64,000 nt of DNA from Symsagittifera roscoffensis (GCF_963678635.1 NC_087068.1:27344318-27408317); one strand, 5' to 3'. Shown: positions 12,207 through 24,546, numbered from the stretch's first letter. Notes: generated by a model from the sequence alone, not told the origin. Numbers and translations are program-made.

Positions 12207-12212
12207 TATATA
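12207..12212 (+). promoter_or_regulatory. TATA box of the Element 1 LTR
   Basis: CTTTTATATAGAC in the 5' LTR. The same sequence lies at 44340-44345 in the 3' LTR. Transcription would begin about 25-30 bp downstream, about 85 bp before the tandem unit starts at 12322. Confidence 0.5.
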
Positions 12213-12344
12213 GACTTTTGCTTCTTGTCATGTCCTGATTTGAATTTAATTAACAACTAGATTCATTTTGATAAGGATGAGAAGCTAGGAGTTGGGGGAA
12301 AGGGTTGATCCATCTTCGATGGAGATGATGATTTTTATCTACTA

Positions 12345-12350
12345 AATAAA
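12345..12350 (+). terminator. Candidate poly(A) signal in the Element 1 5' LTR
   Basis: AATAAA within CTACTAAATAAAAAC. The 3' LTR and tandem units 3 and 4 read CTACTGAACAAAAAC here and unit 2 reads CTACTAAAAAAAAAC, so the signal exists only in the 5' LTR copy. Confidence 0.35.
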
Positions 12351-12656
12351 AACAATAGTAATATAATAAGTAGTAGCCCTGTTTTTAGGAGTGACCTCGT
12401 GGTCTGGGGATACTGAGACCCAGCCATGAGCTCACTATTTATGCATGTAATTAAGTTAATTTGAGTGTTTTGACCGAAGCCGAAAGCAGTAACGTTTTTG
12501 TCGACCCGATGTTAGAAAGACCACCGAAAGTACTGGCTTGGTAGAGACGGTGAAAAGCATGTAAAACTCTGTTTAGACGTTGGCCAGTCGTCTAGGACTT
12601 AGTTTTATTTTCCGTCGATATGTATCTTCCGGGCGAATGTTACATACATGTTTTTA

Positions 12657-12670
12657 TGGCGCTCCTGGGT
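12657..12670 (+). promoter_or_regulatory. Candidate primer-binding site of Element 1
   Basis: TGGCGCTCCTGGGT lies 12 nt after the LTR end. TGG complements a tRNA CCA end, and position and length suit a minus-strand primer site. The gap is longer than usual. The motif recurs in each tandem unit (about 14536, 16415 and 18240). Confidence 0.5.
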
Positions 12671-12709
12671 GTTAGTCTTTTTAACATCATGACCGGCAGA
12701 ACCGTTAAC

Positions 12710-12773
12710 GAGCACTCCGCGCCGAGCGGATGCTCACATTAACGCCCTTATTAGGCCTAAACCGCCAGGGCGG
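12710..12773 (+). ncRNA. Conserved leader hairpins after the primer-binding site
   Basis: Two stem-loops are visible. At 12710-12735, GAGCA..TCCGC pairs with GCGGATGCTC around a GCCGA loop. At 12762-12773, CCGCC-AG-GGCGG. Both are kept in all four tandem units. Stem-loops just 3' of the primer site often serve RNA dimerisation or packaging in LTR elements. That role is inference. Confidence 0.45.
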
Positions 12774-14200
12774 AGGGGTGGTTCGGAGCGCGGAAGCCCT
12801 CCGGATTACCGTGAATAGCTTTTTAACTTAGTTAAGACCGAAAATTCACGAACCAGGAAGGGTGGGGGGATCGGCCATTCCCTCGTTCGCTGAGAGGTTT
12901 GTGACCAAAAACACTGAAAGATATATATAAAACCAAACAAAAAGTAGTATAGTACCCAAGAAAAACAAAAAACATAAAAAATAACCGAAAAAACCAAAAA
13001 CAGTAAAAAATTAAAAAATCAGTAGAAATCATCCCCCCAGACAAGATGTGATCCGACCCCCCCGTTGTTGTTGATAGATATATTGTTGTTACAGGCATTT
13101 ATATCAGTCAGGATTGTGACGATCAATTTTGTAGCCTGTTTGTGAGGCTTGTACTGTAGGGTTATTTGAGCATTTAAGCACGTTAATGATAAATTGCGCT
13201 CAATCCGGAAGGGTCAGCTGATTTGCGCTCAATTCGGAAGGGTCTTGGGAGAAGACTGATCCGGCAAGCAGTACAGGGAGCAACAAGAAGGCGCTCAACG
13301 ACAACAACAATCGACTGTTGGGTATCGTTAACAAGTTTTGTATCCCTTTTGGTACAAAAAGTAAGATAGTAATCTGTGGGGGGCTCGACAGTGCTGCACT
13401 GTAGTGACCCTTCACCGAACTGCGAATATCCGAGTTAAGCACCTTAATTCGGATATTAAACAAACCCGGAGGGGTATAGTATTACTAATATTATTACTTA
13501 TATAGCCTATATTATTAGTCTTATATCGTTTTTCAGTGAAAAACAACGAAAACAGACCGGTTTTTAGGCTCAAAATAGCGATATTTTGATCCCCCCACAA
13601 GTCGCGATTTTTGAGATATCGATAATTTTTGAAACGGAAAAAAGCGCTAAAGTAGTGTGTTATATCGTAATTGCACTACCATAATAGATAGAACCGGTTA
13701 AGTTTAGTTCGGAAGTGGTTGGAACTATTTTGGATCCAAAAACCGAATTTTCGTGATTTTTGAGAAACCGAAACACTAAAAAGTCAGAAAATTTTTTGAA
13801 ATTTTTGAGTTAGAACAGTAAAAATAGTTGTTCGGACAACGTTCACTAGTGAATCTACAAGTTTTAAAACCCGCTACCCAAAAGCCTTCCCGGTTGCAGA
13901 GAAATCGAACTTAACCTGTTTGATTTGGTGGATTCATCAATCCGGAGGGGTACAGGTAGCATAGTTTTTTTGCAAATTTTTTCAACTAAAGCGTTTTAGA
14001 TCGGGTCTTTTGCATTGAACTAGAAGAGTATAGGCCTTCTGAGCTCGGAACAATAGCTTTTAGGTCGAAAGGAACAGAATTGCGGAAAAAGTTAGGCGGA
14101 ACCTATAAGAGAGAAATTTCTTGACTTTAGAAAAAATGTCTTTAGAAAAAATAGTTAGGAGGAACCTATAAGAGAGAAATTTCTTGACTTTAGAAAAAAA

Positions 14201-16079
14201 GAGATGATGATTTTTATCTACTAAAAAAAAACAGTAGTAATATAATAAGTAGTAGCCCTGTTTTTAGGAGTGACCTCGTGGTCTGGGGATACTGAGACCC
14301 AGCCATGAGCTCACTATTTATGCATGTAATTAAGTTAATTTGAGTGTTTTGACCGAAGCCGAAAGCAGTAACGTTTTTGTCGACCCGATGTTAGAAAGAC
14401 CACCGAAAGTACTGGCTTGGTAGAGACGGTGAAAAGCATGTAAAACTCTGTTTAGACGTTGGCCAGTCGTCTAGGACTTAGTTTTATTTTCCGTCGATAT
14501 GTATCTTCCGGGCGAATGTTACATACATGTTTTTATGGCGCTCCTGGGTGTTAGTCTTTTTAACATCATGACCGGCAGAACCGTTAACGAGCACTCCGCG
14601 CCGAGCGGATGCTCACATTAACGCCCTTATTAGGCCTAAACCGCCAGGGCGGAGGGGTGGTTCGGAGCGCGGAAGCCCTCCGGATTACCGTGAATAGCTT
14701 TTTAACTTAGTTAAGACCGAAAATTCACGAACCAGGAAGGGTGGGGGGATCGGCCATTCCCTCGTTCGCAGAGAGGTTTGTGACCAAAAACACTGAAAGA
14801 TATATATAAAACCAAACAAAAAGTAGTATAGTACCCAAGAAAAACAAAAAACATAAAAAATAACCGAAAAAACCAAAAACAGTAAAAAATTAAAAAATCA
14901 GTAGAAATCATCCCCCCAGACAAGATGTGATCCGACCCCCCCGTTGTTGTTGATAGATATATTGTTGTTACAGGCATTTATATCAGTCAGGATTGTTACG
15001 ATCAATTTTGTAGCCTGTTTGTGAGGCTTGTACTGTAGGGTTATTTGAGCATTTAAGCACGTTAATGATAAATTGCGCTCAATCCGGAAGGGTCAGCTGA
15101 TTTGCGCTCAATTCGGAAGGGTCTTGGGAGAAGACTGATCCGGCAAGCAGTACAGGGAGCAACAAGAAGGCGCTCAACGACAACAACAATCGACTGTTGG
15201 GTATCGTTAACAAGTTTTGTATCCCTTTTGGTACAAAAAGTAAGATAGTAATCTGTGGGGGGCTCGACAGTGCTGCACTGTAGTGACCCTTCACCGAACT
15301 GCGAATATCCGAGTTAAGCACCTTAATTCGGATATTAAACAAACCCGGAGGGGTATAGTATTACTAATATTATTACTTATATAGCCTATATTATTAGTCT
15401 TATATCGTTTTTCAGTGAAAAACAACGAAAACAGACCGGTTTTTAGGCTCAAAATAGCGATATTTTGATCCCCCCACAAGTCGCGATTTTTGAGATATCG
15501 ATAATTTTTGAAACGGAAAAAAGCGCTAAAGTAGTGTGTTATATCGTAATTGCACTACCATAATAGATAGAACCGGTTAAGTTTAGTTCGGAAGTGGTTG
15601 GAACTATTTTGGATCCAAAAACCGAATTTTCGTGATTTTTGAGAAACCGAAACACTAAAAAGTCAGAAAATTTTTTGAAATTTTTGAGTTAGAACAGTAA
15701 AAATAGTTGTTCGGACAACGTTCACTAGTGAATCTACAAGTTTTAAAACCCGCTACCCAAAAGCCTTCCCGGTTGCAGAGAAATCGAACTTAACCTGTTT
15801 GATTTGGTGGATTCATCAATCCGGAGGGGTACAGGTAGCATAGTTTATTTGCAAATTTTTTCAACTAAAGCGTTTTAGATCGGGTCTTTTGCATTGAACT
15901 AGAAGAGTATAGGCCTTCTGAGCTCGGAACAATAGCTTTTAGGTCGAAAGGAACAGAATTGCGGAAAAAGTTAGGCGGAACCTATAAGAGAGAAATTTCT
16001 TGACTTTAGAAAAAATGTCTTTAGAAAAAATAGTTAGGCGGAACCTATAAGAGAGAAATTTCTTGACTTTAGAAAAAAA
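14201..16079 (+). repeat. Leader tandem unit 2 (1879 bp)
   Basis: Nearly identical to unit 1, including the 54-bp segment. It repeats the LTR 3' end (TTACA), primer site and hairpins. It joins unit 1 through TTTAGAAAAAAA|GAGATGATG. Confidence 0.92.
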
Positions 16080-17904
16080 GAGATGATGATTTTTATCTAC
16101 TGAACAAAAACAGTAGTAATATAATAAGTAGTAGCCCTGTTTTTAGGAGTGACCTCGTGGTCTGGGGATACTGAGACCCAGCCATGAGCTCACTATTTAT
16201 GCATGTAATTAAGTTAATTTGAGTGTTTTGACCGAAGCCGAAAGCAGTAACGTTTTTGTCGACCCGATGTTAGAAAGACCACCGAAAGTACTGGCTTGGT
16301 AGAGACGGTGAAAAGCATGTAAAACTCTGTTTAGACGTTGGCCAGTCGTCTAGGACTTAGTTTTATTTTCCGTCGATATGTATCTTCCGGGCGAATGTTA
16401 CATACATGTTTTTATGGCGCTCCTGGGTGTTAGTCTTTTTAACATCATGACCGGCAGAACCGTTAACGAGCACTCCGCGCCGAGCGGATGCTCACATTAA
16501 CGCCCTTTATAGGCCTAAACCGCCAGGGCGGAGGGGTGGTTCGGAGCGCGGAAGCCCTCCGGATTACCGTGAATAGCTTTTTAACTTAGTTAAGACCGAA
16601 AATTCACGAACCAGGAAGGGTGGGGGGATCGGCCATTCCCTCGTTCGCAGAGAGGTTTGTGACCAAAAACACTGAAAGATATATATAAAACCAAACAAAA
16701 AGTAGTATAGTACCCAAGAAAAACAAAAAACATAAAAAATAACCGAAAAAACCAAAAACAGTAAAAAATTAAAAAATCAGTAGAAATCATCCCCCCCAGA
16801 CAAGATGTGATCCGACCCCCCCCGTTGTTGTTGATAGATATATTGTTGTTACAGGCATTTATATCAGTCAGGATTGTTACGATCAATTTTGTAGCCTGTT
16901 TGTGAGGCTTGTACTGTAGGGTTATTTGAGCATTTAAGCACGTTAATGATAAATTGCGCTCAATCCGGAAGGGTCAGCTGATTTGCGCTTAATTCGGAAG
17001 GCTCTTGGGAGAAGACTGATCCGGCAAATAGTACAGGGAGCAACAAGAAGGCGCTCAACGACAACAACAATCGACTGTTGGGTATCGTTAACAAGTTTTG
17101 TATCCCTTTTGGTACAAAAAGTAAGATAGTAATCTGTGGGGGGCTCGACAGTGCTGCACTGTAGTGACCCTTCACCGAACTGCGAATATCCGAGTTAAGC
17201 ACCTTAATTCGGATATTAAACAAACCCGGAGGGGTATAGTATTACTAATATTATTACTTATATAGCCTATATTAATAGTCTTATATCGTTTTTCAGTGAA
17301 AAACAACGAAAACAGACCGGTTTTTAGGGTCAAAATAGCGATATTTTGATCCCCCCACAAGTCGCAATTTTTGAGATATCGATAATTTTTGAAACGGAAA
17401 AAAGCGCTAAAGTAGTGTGTTATATCGTAATTGCACTACCATAATAGATAGAACCGGTTAAGTTTAGTTCGGAAGTGGTTGGAACTATTTTGGATCCAAA
17501 AACCGAATTTTTGAGTTAGAACAGTAAAAATAGTTGTTCGGACAACGTTCACTAGTGAATCTACAAGTTTTAAAACCCGCTACCCGAAAGCCTTCCCGGT
17601 TGCAGAGAAATCGAACTTAACCTGTTTGATTTGGTGGATTCATCAATCCGGAGGGGTACAGGTAGCATAGTTTTTTTGCAAATTTTTTCAACTAAAGCGT
17701 TTTAGATCGGGTCTTTTGCATTGAACTAGAAGAGTATAGGCCTTTTAGGTCGAACAATAGCTTTTAGGTCGAAAGGAACAGAATTGCGGAAAAAGTTAGG
17801 CGGAACCTATAAGAGAGAAATTTCTTGACTTTAGAAAAAATGTCTTTAGAAAAAATAGTTAGGCGGAACCTATAAGAGAAAAATTTCTTGACTTTAGAAA
17901 AAAA
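16080..17904 (+). repeat. Leader tandem unit 3 (1825 bp)
   Basis: As unit 2 but lacks 54 bp near 17508, which fully explains the shorter period. It shares this deletion and several substitutions with unit 4, so units 3 and 4 derive from one another. Confidence 0.92.
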
Positions 17905-19660
17905 GAGATGATGATTTTTATCTACTGAACAAAAACAGTAGTAATATAATAAGTAGTAGCCCTGTTTTTAGGAGTGACCTCGTGGTCTGGGGATACTGAG
18001 ACCCAGCCATGAGCTCACTATTTATGCATGTAATTAAGTTAATTTGAGTGTTTTGACCGAAGCCGAAAGCAGTAACGTTTTTTTCGACCCGATGTTAGAA
18101 AGACCACCGAAAGTACTGGCTTGGTAGAGACGGTGAAAAGCATGTAAAACTCTGTTTAGACGTTGGCCAGTCGTCTAGGACTTAGTTTTATTTTCCGTCG
18201 ATATGTATCTTCCGGGCGAATGTTACATACATGTTTTTATGGCGCTCCTGGGTGTTAGTCTTTTTAACATCATGACCGGCAGAACCGTTAACGAGCACTC
18301 CGCGCCGAGCGGATGCTCACATTAACGCCCTTTATAGGCCTAAACCGCCAGGGCGGAGGGGTGGTTCGGAGCGCGGAAGCCCTCCGGATTACCGTGAATA
18401 GCTTTTTAACTTAGTTAAGACCGAAAATTCACGAACCAGGAAGGGTGGGGGGATCGGCCATTCCCTCGTTCGCAGAGAGGTTTGTGACCAAAAACACTGA
18501 AAGATATATATAAAACCAAACAAAAAGTAGTATAGTACCCAAGAAAAACAAAAAACATAAAAAATAACCGAAAAAACCAAAAACAGTAAAAAATTAAAAA
18601 ATCAGTAGAAATCATCCCCCCAGACAAGATGTGATCCGACCCCCCCGTTGTTGTTGATAGATATATTGTTGTTACAGGCATTTATATCAGTCAGGATTGT
18701 TACGATCAATTTTGTAGCCTGTTTGTGAGGCTTGTACTGTAGGGTTATTTGAGCATTTAAGCACGTTAATGATAAATTGCGCTCAATCCGGAAGGGTCAG
18801 CTGATTTGCGCTCAATTCGGAAGGCTCTTGGGAGAAGACTGATCCGGCAAGCAGTACAGGGAGCAACAAGAAGGCGCTCAACGACAACAACAATCGACTG
18901 TTGGGTATCGTTAACAAGTTTTGTATCCCTTTTGGTACAAAAAGTAAGATAGTAATCTGTGGGGGGCTCGACAGTGCTGCACTGTAGTGACCCTTCACCG
19001 AACTGCGAATATCCGAGTTAAGCACCTTAATTCGGATATTAAACAAACCCGGAGGGGTATAGTATTACTAATATTATTACTTATATAGCCTATATTAATA
19101 GTCTTATATCGTTTTTCAGTGAAAAACAACGAAAACAGACCGGTTTTTAGGGTCAAAATAGCGATATTTTGATCCCCCCACAAGTCGCAATTTTTGAGAT
19201 ATCGATAATTTTTGAAACGGAAAAAAGTGCTAAAGTAGTGTGTTATATCGTAATTGCACTACCATAATAGATAGAACCGGTTAAGTTTAGTTCGGAAGTG
19301 GTTGGAACTATTTTGGATCCAAAAACCGAATTTTTGAGTTAGAACAGTAAAAATAGTTGTTCGGACAACGTTCACTAGTGAATCTACAAGTTTTAAAACC
19401 CGCTACCCGAAAGCCTTCCCGGTTGCAGAGAAATCGAACTTAACTTGTTTGATTTGGTGGATTCATCAATCCGGAGGGGTACAGGTAGCATAGTTTTTTT
19501 GCAAATTTTTTCAACTAAAGCGTTTTAGATCGGGTCTTTTGCATTGAACTAGAAGAGTATAGGCCTTCTGAGCTCGGATCAACAATTTTTAGGTCGAAAG
19601 GACCAGATTTGCGGAAAAAGTTAGGCGGAACCTATAAGAGATAAATATCTTGACTTTAGA
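17905..19660 (+). repeat. Leader tandem unit 4, running into the unique leader
   Basis: Last unit of the array. Homology to the others ends near TTGACTTTAGAAAAAA (about 19660), where ACGTTTTGGTTAATAAC begins. That continuation is shared with 23690 onward, not with units 1-3. Units 1-3 are therefore an expansion inserted at this boundary. Confidence 0.9.
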
Positions 19661-20029
19661 AAAAAGACGTTTTGGTTAATAACTTTGGAACTACTGGGCA
19701 TATCGAGTTAATCTTGGTACCAATAGATCAGAAATTAGCTGAGATTACTGATAGGGACAAAAGTTTTGCAAAAAAGTAAGCGTGAAAATTTTTTGAGATT
19801 GTTTTTAGCAAATTCCTCAATTTGGAAGGGTACACCCTTCACGTTTTATAATTTTTTTTAGAAAAGCCCTTATACCCCTACCAAAAGGTAATAGCGGTTG
19901 AATAAAGTAACTTTAGGCTGTTCTAGACGAAAAGTGAAGGCTAAAGGCACAGCAAAACCTTAATCGAGCCGAAGTTAGGCAAGCGACAAGACCCTTCACC
20001 GTTAGTGTGAATTGTAAAATAAGAGGCTT

Positions 20030-20345
20030 AACTTCAATCCGGAAGGGTCTAGGAAAGTAGTACATACCCTTCCTAGTTAATTGAAAAAGCAAAATTGCAT
20101 CGGAGAAAGTATCCGGAGGGGTATAGGTTGAAAGAAGGAAATCTCCGAAAAGCTACTTTTACCGAACCGGAGGGCTCCCAATCCGGAGGGGTCAAAATTT
20201 TTTCAAGTTAGGAGGGGTCCGAATCCGGAGGGGTCTTATAGTTGCTAATTCGGAGGGGTCCAAATCCGGAGGGGTCTGGTGTTAACTAACTCGGGGGCGT
20301 CCCAATCCGGAAGGGTCTAGAATTTGTTAGTCCGGAAGGGTCCTA
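20030..20345 (+). repeat. Cluster of CCGGAGGGGT-type motifs, block A leader
   Basis: About eleven copies of (AA)TCCGGA(A/G)GGGTC lie in ~310 bp, many in pairs about 20 nt apart, separated by non-conserved T-rich spacers. The same motif occurs singly in the LTR and in each tandem unit. It is not coding. A protein-binding or packaging site is inferred from spacing and conservation. Confidence 0.8.
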
Positions 20346-20509
20346 TTTGTGCCAATCTGGGTATTATTTTATTAAAGGACTTAGGTAGGTGAAAGAAAGA
20401 CTAAAGTGAGAGGTATTAGGTTATTAGCACACAGGCTAGGAATCAGTGACTGCACTGGTAACTTGCCTTTCAATAAGAACCAGACCAAAACAAAACAGGT
20501 CCGAACTCG

Positions 20510-21145
20510 GATATTCGCGACACTAAGTCTATATTAAAAAGAGCGTGATTCATTGGTGTGGATTGTAACATAATACGTTTTTGTGAAAAATGACTGCCCT
20601 GAGGATTTTAGTAGGTCTAGCTCGGGCAGTCCGAAGGCAGATAGGTAACACAGTACTCGGTGGGTGCAATAGAGGCCCACTTGAGAAAATTACTGTCTTC
20701 AAAGTTTTGTCTGTTTGGTGCAGCACCGAGCGGGGAAAGCTTTTTCTTTGAAAGACAAGTTCGACTATTGTACTGCGACCGACTAAAAGTACATTACACA
20801 TACGTTTTTTTTTCATAAAGGCATTAATATTCTGTCATTATAATTTTTTTTTTTTTTGATTTTAAATCAACGTAAACTGTGCTTGATTGGGTAGTGAGTA
20901 CACTATCTTTTAAATTGACTGATAACATCATATAGTGCTAGCTTTCGAATCTTACGACCGATAATCGGCTAGTGTGAATAAATTTTATACAAACTGTACT
21001 CTGATAACATACAGGGATTCGTGGTCACTATTTAATAGAATCTTGTGAAACTTATTGTGTTGTGTCATTATTATTGTTAACAAAATTATAAGGTCACTAG
21101 CAATCGAGTTAAAGTGTATAGGCATTAAGAAGTGACAAATAGAGA
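20510..21145 (+). other. Leader 3' part upstream of gag (block A)
   Basis: Begins near CGCGACACTAAGTC and ends at the gag ATG. Homologous copies lie at 24547-25160 and 25665-26276. No ORF is supported. The sequence CGGGCAGTCCG (with CTGCCC upstream) and other short inverted segments suggest a structured 5' UTR. Confidence 0.5.
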
Positions 21146-23510
21146 ATGAGTCTAGACAAGTCAAGGATACCAAAACGAGGTAATAGCTCTAGGAAATTCA
21201 TTCCTGAAAAGCAAAGAAAAACGATGACCGATCCTTTTGTGGATTGGATCAAGCGATCCCTGTCCGACAAAGGGGAGACGGTTTCAGGCAGAATGGTTGA
21301 AACGAGAAGTCAGAAGACCTCAGAAGAGCGTAAAGAACTGTTAGAAGTGGAGGTCAACACAGACCATGCCATGAACGACAACCAGGAAGTACATGGACTG
21401 GAATGGAGAGGCAGAAGGCTGGCGAGTGAATCTACTCCGGTAGAACAAGGCCATGATTTTGCCACTTCCACCGGGACATTGGATCGAGAAGAGATGTCGG
21501 AACTGTCCGACATCTCAACTGAAGTAGCGACAACGAGAAGATCTCCGACAGACAACACTATGATGGCAGGCGGAACTGGGAAACAAACAACGTCATCATC
21601 GTTCTCCGAAAGAATGAAGAACACCTTCGGAAACATCTTTCCATTCACCATGGGAGGAGGCGCAGGGAACGAAGTTGAATCCCAGGAGGAAGAGGATGAA
21701 GAGGAGCAAGGGGACTTTGGATCTCAAGTCAGCCTCAATAGTTCGACCCAGGAGATTGAGGCATACGTCGAAAGAGAGACTGGAACCATGGACAAATTTG
21801 ATGTGGTGAGAACGATAAGCAAAGACGCAAACACACCAGGCCAGTCGAGAGACTTTGTAAGTATGACGAATGCGGAAATACGAACTGGGGAGAATAGAAA
21901 CACAGGGCTAAGCAACGCACGGGCGGATCCAGAGGTGGAGATTGAAAAGACGTCGGGGCAGAGAATCAAAGCCCGAATTTCGACCAGCACCAAGCTACCT
22001 GGGATCAACAGGGTGGCACCGCCACTTGTGACGCCACTAGTGGATAACGGAGCATCAATTGAAGAAGCCTTGAACAACATAGTGGGCAGCTGGGCAGCAT
22101 AGGAGAGCAAAATGAACAGATGTCCATAAGGATGAGTGAACTTAAGAGAGCAGTCCACGTTGAAAGAGAAATTATGCGGGAAGAAATAAACCGCAATAGA
22201 CAAGAAGTTGGTAGAAGCGAAAAACGCTTGAAGGAAAGAACGAAGGAACACATAGCGAAGAACTTGTCGCGAATGACAAGAGAAGCGGAACAGAGAGAAT
22301 TACGATTAAGAGACGACATGGAGAAGTTGAGAACTCAGCAAGAGCAGTCTATTGGGACTCTTGACACAAAGATAGATGCGATGATGGAGAGGCGAACTCA
22401 GGCTTTTATGGACAGGTTGGACGGGCTACTAGGCAGCAGGAGTGGACCAAGAGAAGGGGAAACGAACTCGGGTGAACTTCAATGACTAACAAAATAGGAG
22501 AAGAACATATGGATCCACTAGAGGTAGGGGCAGTTCAGCAGGCTATACAACAGGGGATAACAGAACATTGGGCCCAAACTTCAGAGGAAGTTCAACTGGC
22601 AATAGACAGACTTCGAACGAACGACCGACGTAAGGCACACATGCGCTGTGGGAGAGGTGATTCCAGGAACAGGAGTCATGCAAGCCCAGGGATGAGTCAA
22701 GCGAACCAAGGAAGAAACAATCCCAGCGAATCGGATAGAAGGAATGTACCAAATACAGAACCCTCATCACGGGGCGATGATACTCAAGCGGGGCATTCAA
22801 GAGATGCTACAGCAATGGCCACAGCCTTTGAAACCCTAAACAGGTCTTTGGAAACGTTCCTTACGAGGTTATCTAGAAGCAATGAACGTAGTGAAAAGTC
22901 CAGAAGAGTCTTTAAGAAACCAAGATGCTACAAAGATGAATCTGATGGCTGCATTGATACCTGGATAGAGGTGATGAAACTGCATTTTGCGGAAGAAGAC
23001 CTGTCAGAAATGCAAGAGTGCAGTGCGCTCACCAGTAACTTGGAAGGGACAGCCCTAAACTGTGTAATGGCCAAAAAACAATACCAGCGGGAAACAGCTG
23101 AGAAAAGTTTTGAAATCTTGTTAAATCGTTTTGGATCAAAGGTGCAGGGGCACCAGGCAATGATGCGCTCCGAGAAACGGAGGCAACAAGAAGATGAGAC
23201 GATAGACAAATTTCTAGACGATTTGGAGATGTTAAGAAGGCGCAGCCAACCGGACGAGTCCAACAGGAGGATGAACCTGGCAGTAGCCTCAAAATTCATC
23301 GATGGCGTGAAAAATGATGAAGTTCGAACAATGTTAGCAGCACATTACACACCACTATCAACCAATGCGCCAACACCAGAGGAGTTGAGACTCAAGTCAA
23401 AGGAATATCTTTTGCTGACGCCTCCATCAAGATCTGGATATTACAAGAACAATTATGGCAATTTTAACAGTGGATTCAGTGGATTCATCAATCCGGAGGG
23501 GTCCAAATAG
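21146..23510 (+). pseudogene. gag: gag, block A copy (frameshifted, 3' truncated)
   Basis: Retrotransposon Gag in three frames: 21146-22102 (N-terminal, Ser/Glu-rich, disordered), 22120-22485 (Arg/Glu coiled coil) and 22482-23510 (capsid-like region with WIEVMKLHF and a retrotransposon-gag-type helical core). A ~14-bp insertion near 22090 causes the first shift. It lacks the zinc knuckles and runs into leader sequence at 23470. The start ATG opens MSLDKSRIPK, conserved in the other copies. It retains a Tyr codon at the place where the downstream copy has the stop at 28556-28558. Confidence 0.8.
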
Positions 23511-24059
23511 CAGAGTTTTTCGCAAATTTTTTCAGCTAGAGCGTTTTAGATCAGGTTTTTTTTGCATTGAACTAGAAAAATATAGGCCTTTTCAGCTCGA
23601 ATCAATAATTTTTAGGTCGAAAAAAACAGAATTGCGAAAAAAGTCAGGCGGAACCTATAAGAGAGAAATTTTTTTACTTAAGAAAAAATACGTTTTGGTT
23701 AATAACTTTGGAACTACTAGAAAGATCCAGTTGATCTTGAAACCATTAGATCAGAAATTAGCTGAGCTTACTAATAAAAACATCAATTATTCAAAAAAGA
23801 AAGCGTGAAAATTTTTTTGGATTGGTTTTAGCAAATTCACCAATTCGGGAAGGTAGACCCTTCACGTTTTATAAAAAAATTTTTTGGAAAGCCCTTATAT
23901 GTCTAGCAAAGGGTAGTAACGATTGAATAAGGCAATTTTACGCTAATCTAGACAAAAAGAGAAGGCTAAGGGTACCAGAAAACCTTAGTCGAGCCGAAAT
24001 TAGGCTAGCGATAAGACCCTTCACCGTTAGGGTAAATCATCGAATAAGAGGCTTAACTT

Positions 24060-24400
24060 CAATCCGGAAGGGTCTTGGGAAGGACGACACACCCTTCCTA
24101 GTTGATTCAAACAGCATAATAGCATCAGAAAACGTATCTGGAAGGGTATAGGTTGAAAATTTAGAAAGCCTCTGAGAAGCTATCTTTACGAACTCGGAGG
24201 GGTCCCAATACGGAGGGGTCTAGATTTTTACAGATACGGAGGGGTCCCAATCCGGATGGGTCTAAATTTTTACAAAAACGGAGGGTCCCAATCCGGAGGG
24301 ATCCAAATCTTTACAAAACAGAAAGGGTTCCAATCCGGAGGGATCGCAAGTTTACCAATCCGAAGTGGTCCGATTTTTGTCAATCCGGAGGGGTATTATT
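24060..24400 (+). repeat. Cluster of CCGGAGGGGT-type motifs, block B leader
   Basis: Counterpart of the 20030-20345 cluster. About ten degenerate copies are present (for example CAATCCGGAAGGGTC, ACGGAGGGGTCCCAAT, CAATCCGGAGGGGT). Copy number and spacing differ from block A, so the cluster evolves by local gain and loss while the core stays recognisable. Confidence 0.75.
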
Positions 24401-24546
24401 TTGTCAAAACTTAAGAAGACAACAGAATAGAAAGTAGTTAAGGGTATTAGGTTATTAAGAGATAGGCTGGGAGCCAGTGACTGCACTGGTAACTTGCCTT
24501 TTGTAGAAAACAGAATCAAAACAAAACAGGTTTAAACTCGGACATT

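Larger units (their letters stand above)
11726..12644 (+). repeat. 5' LTR of Element 1
   Basis: 919 bp, TG...CA ends. Against the 3' LTR it has an ~18-bp indel (after 11829) and scattered substitutions. It holds a TATATA box (12207-12212), an AATAAA (12345-12350), and a GTGGATTCA..AATCCGGAAGGGT motif (12157-12182) that recurs through the leader. Its last 323 bp (12322-12644) are part of the downstream tandem unit. Confidence 0.93.
12322..14200 (+). repeat. Leader tandem unit 1 (1879 bp)
   Basis: Starts at GAGATGATG inside the 5' LTR, so its first 323 bp are LTR sequence, followed by primer site, hairpins and leader. It keeps a 54-bp segment (about 13755-13808) that units 3 and 4 lack. It has no believable ORF; the small minus-strand open frames are repeated only because the DNA is repeated. 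Confidence 0.92.
19457..23478 (+). repeat. Leader-gag duplication, block A (~4.0 kb)
   Basis: Block A (leader plus most of gag) is followed directly by block B starting at 23479. The offset is about 4015-4022 bp, measured at GTGGATTCATCAATCC and at the gag ATG. At the junction gag A stops after a GYYKNNYGNFN motif and runs into the leader phrase GTGGATTCA, where microhomology (GTGGATTCAGTGGATTCA) is visible. Divergence between A and B is much higher than between the LTRs, so this duplication predates the present insertion. Confidence 0.85.

Noticed and set aside
11726-12644. Reading the 11.7-12.6 kb and 43.9-44.8 kb repeats as LINE 3' ends
   Set aside because: They start TG and end CA with inverted termini, split LINE ORF2 exactly, and flank a gag-pol on the plus strand, so they are LTRs.
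12806-19183. Repeated small minus-strand ORFs (62-98 codons), four sets
   Set aside because: They recur only because the leader unit is tandemly repeated; they are hydrophobic AT-rich translations opposite a non-coding leader and have no domain.
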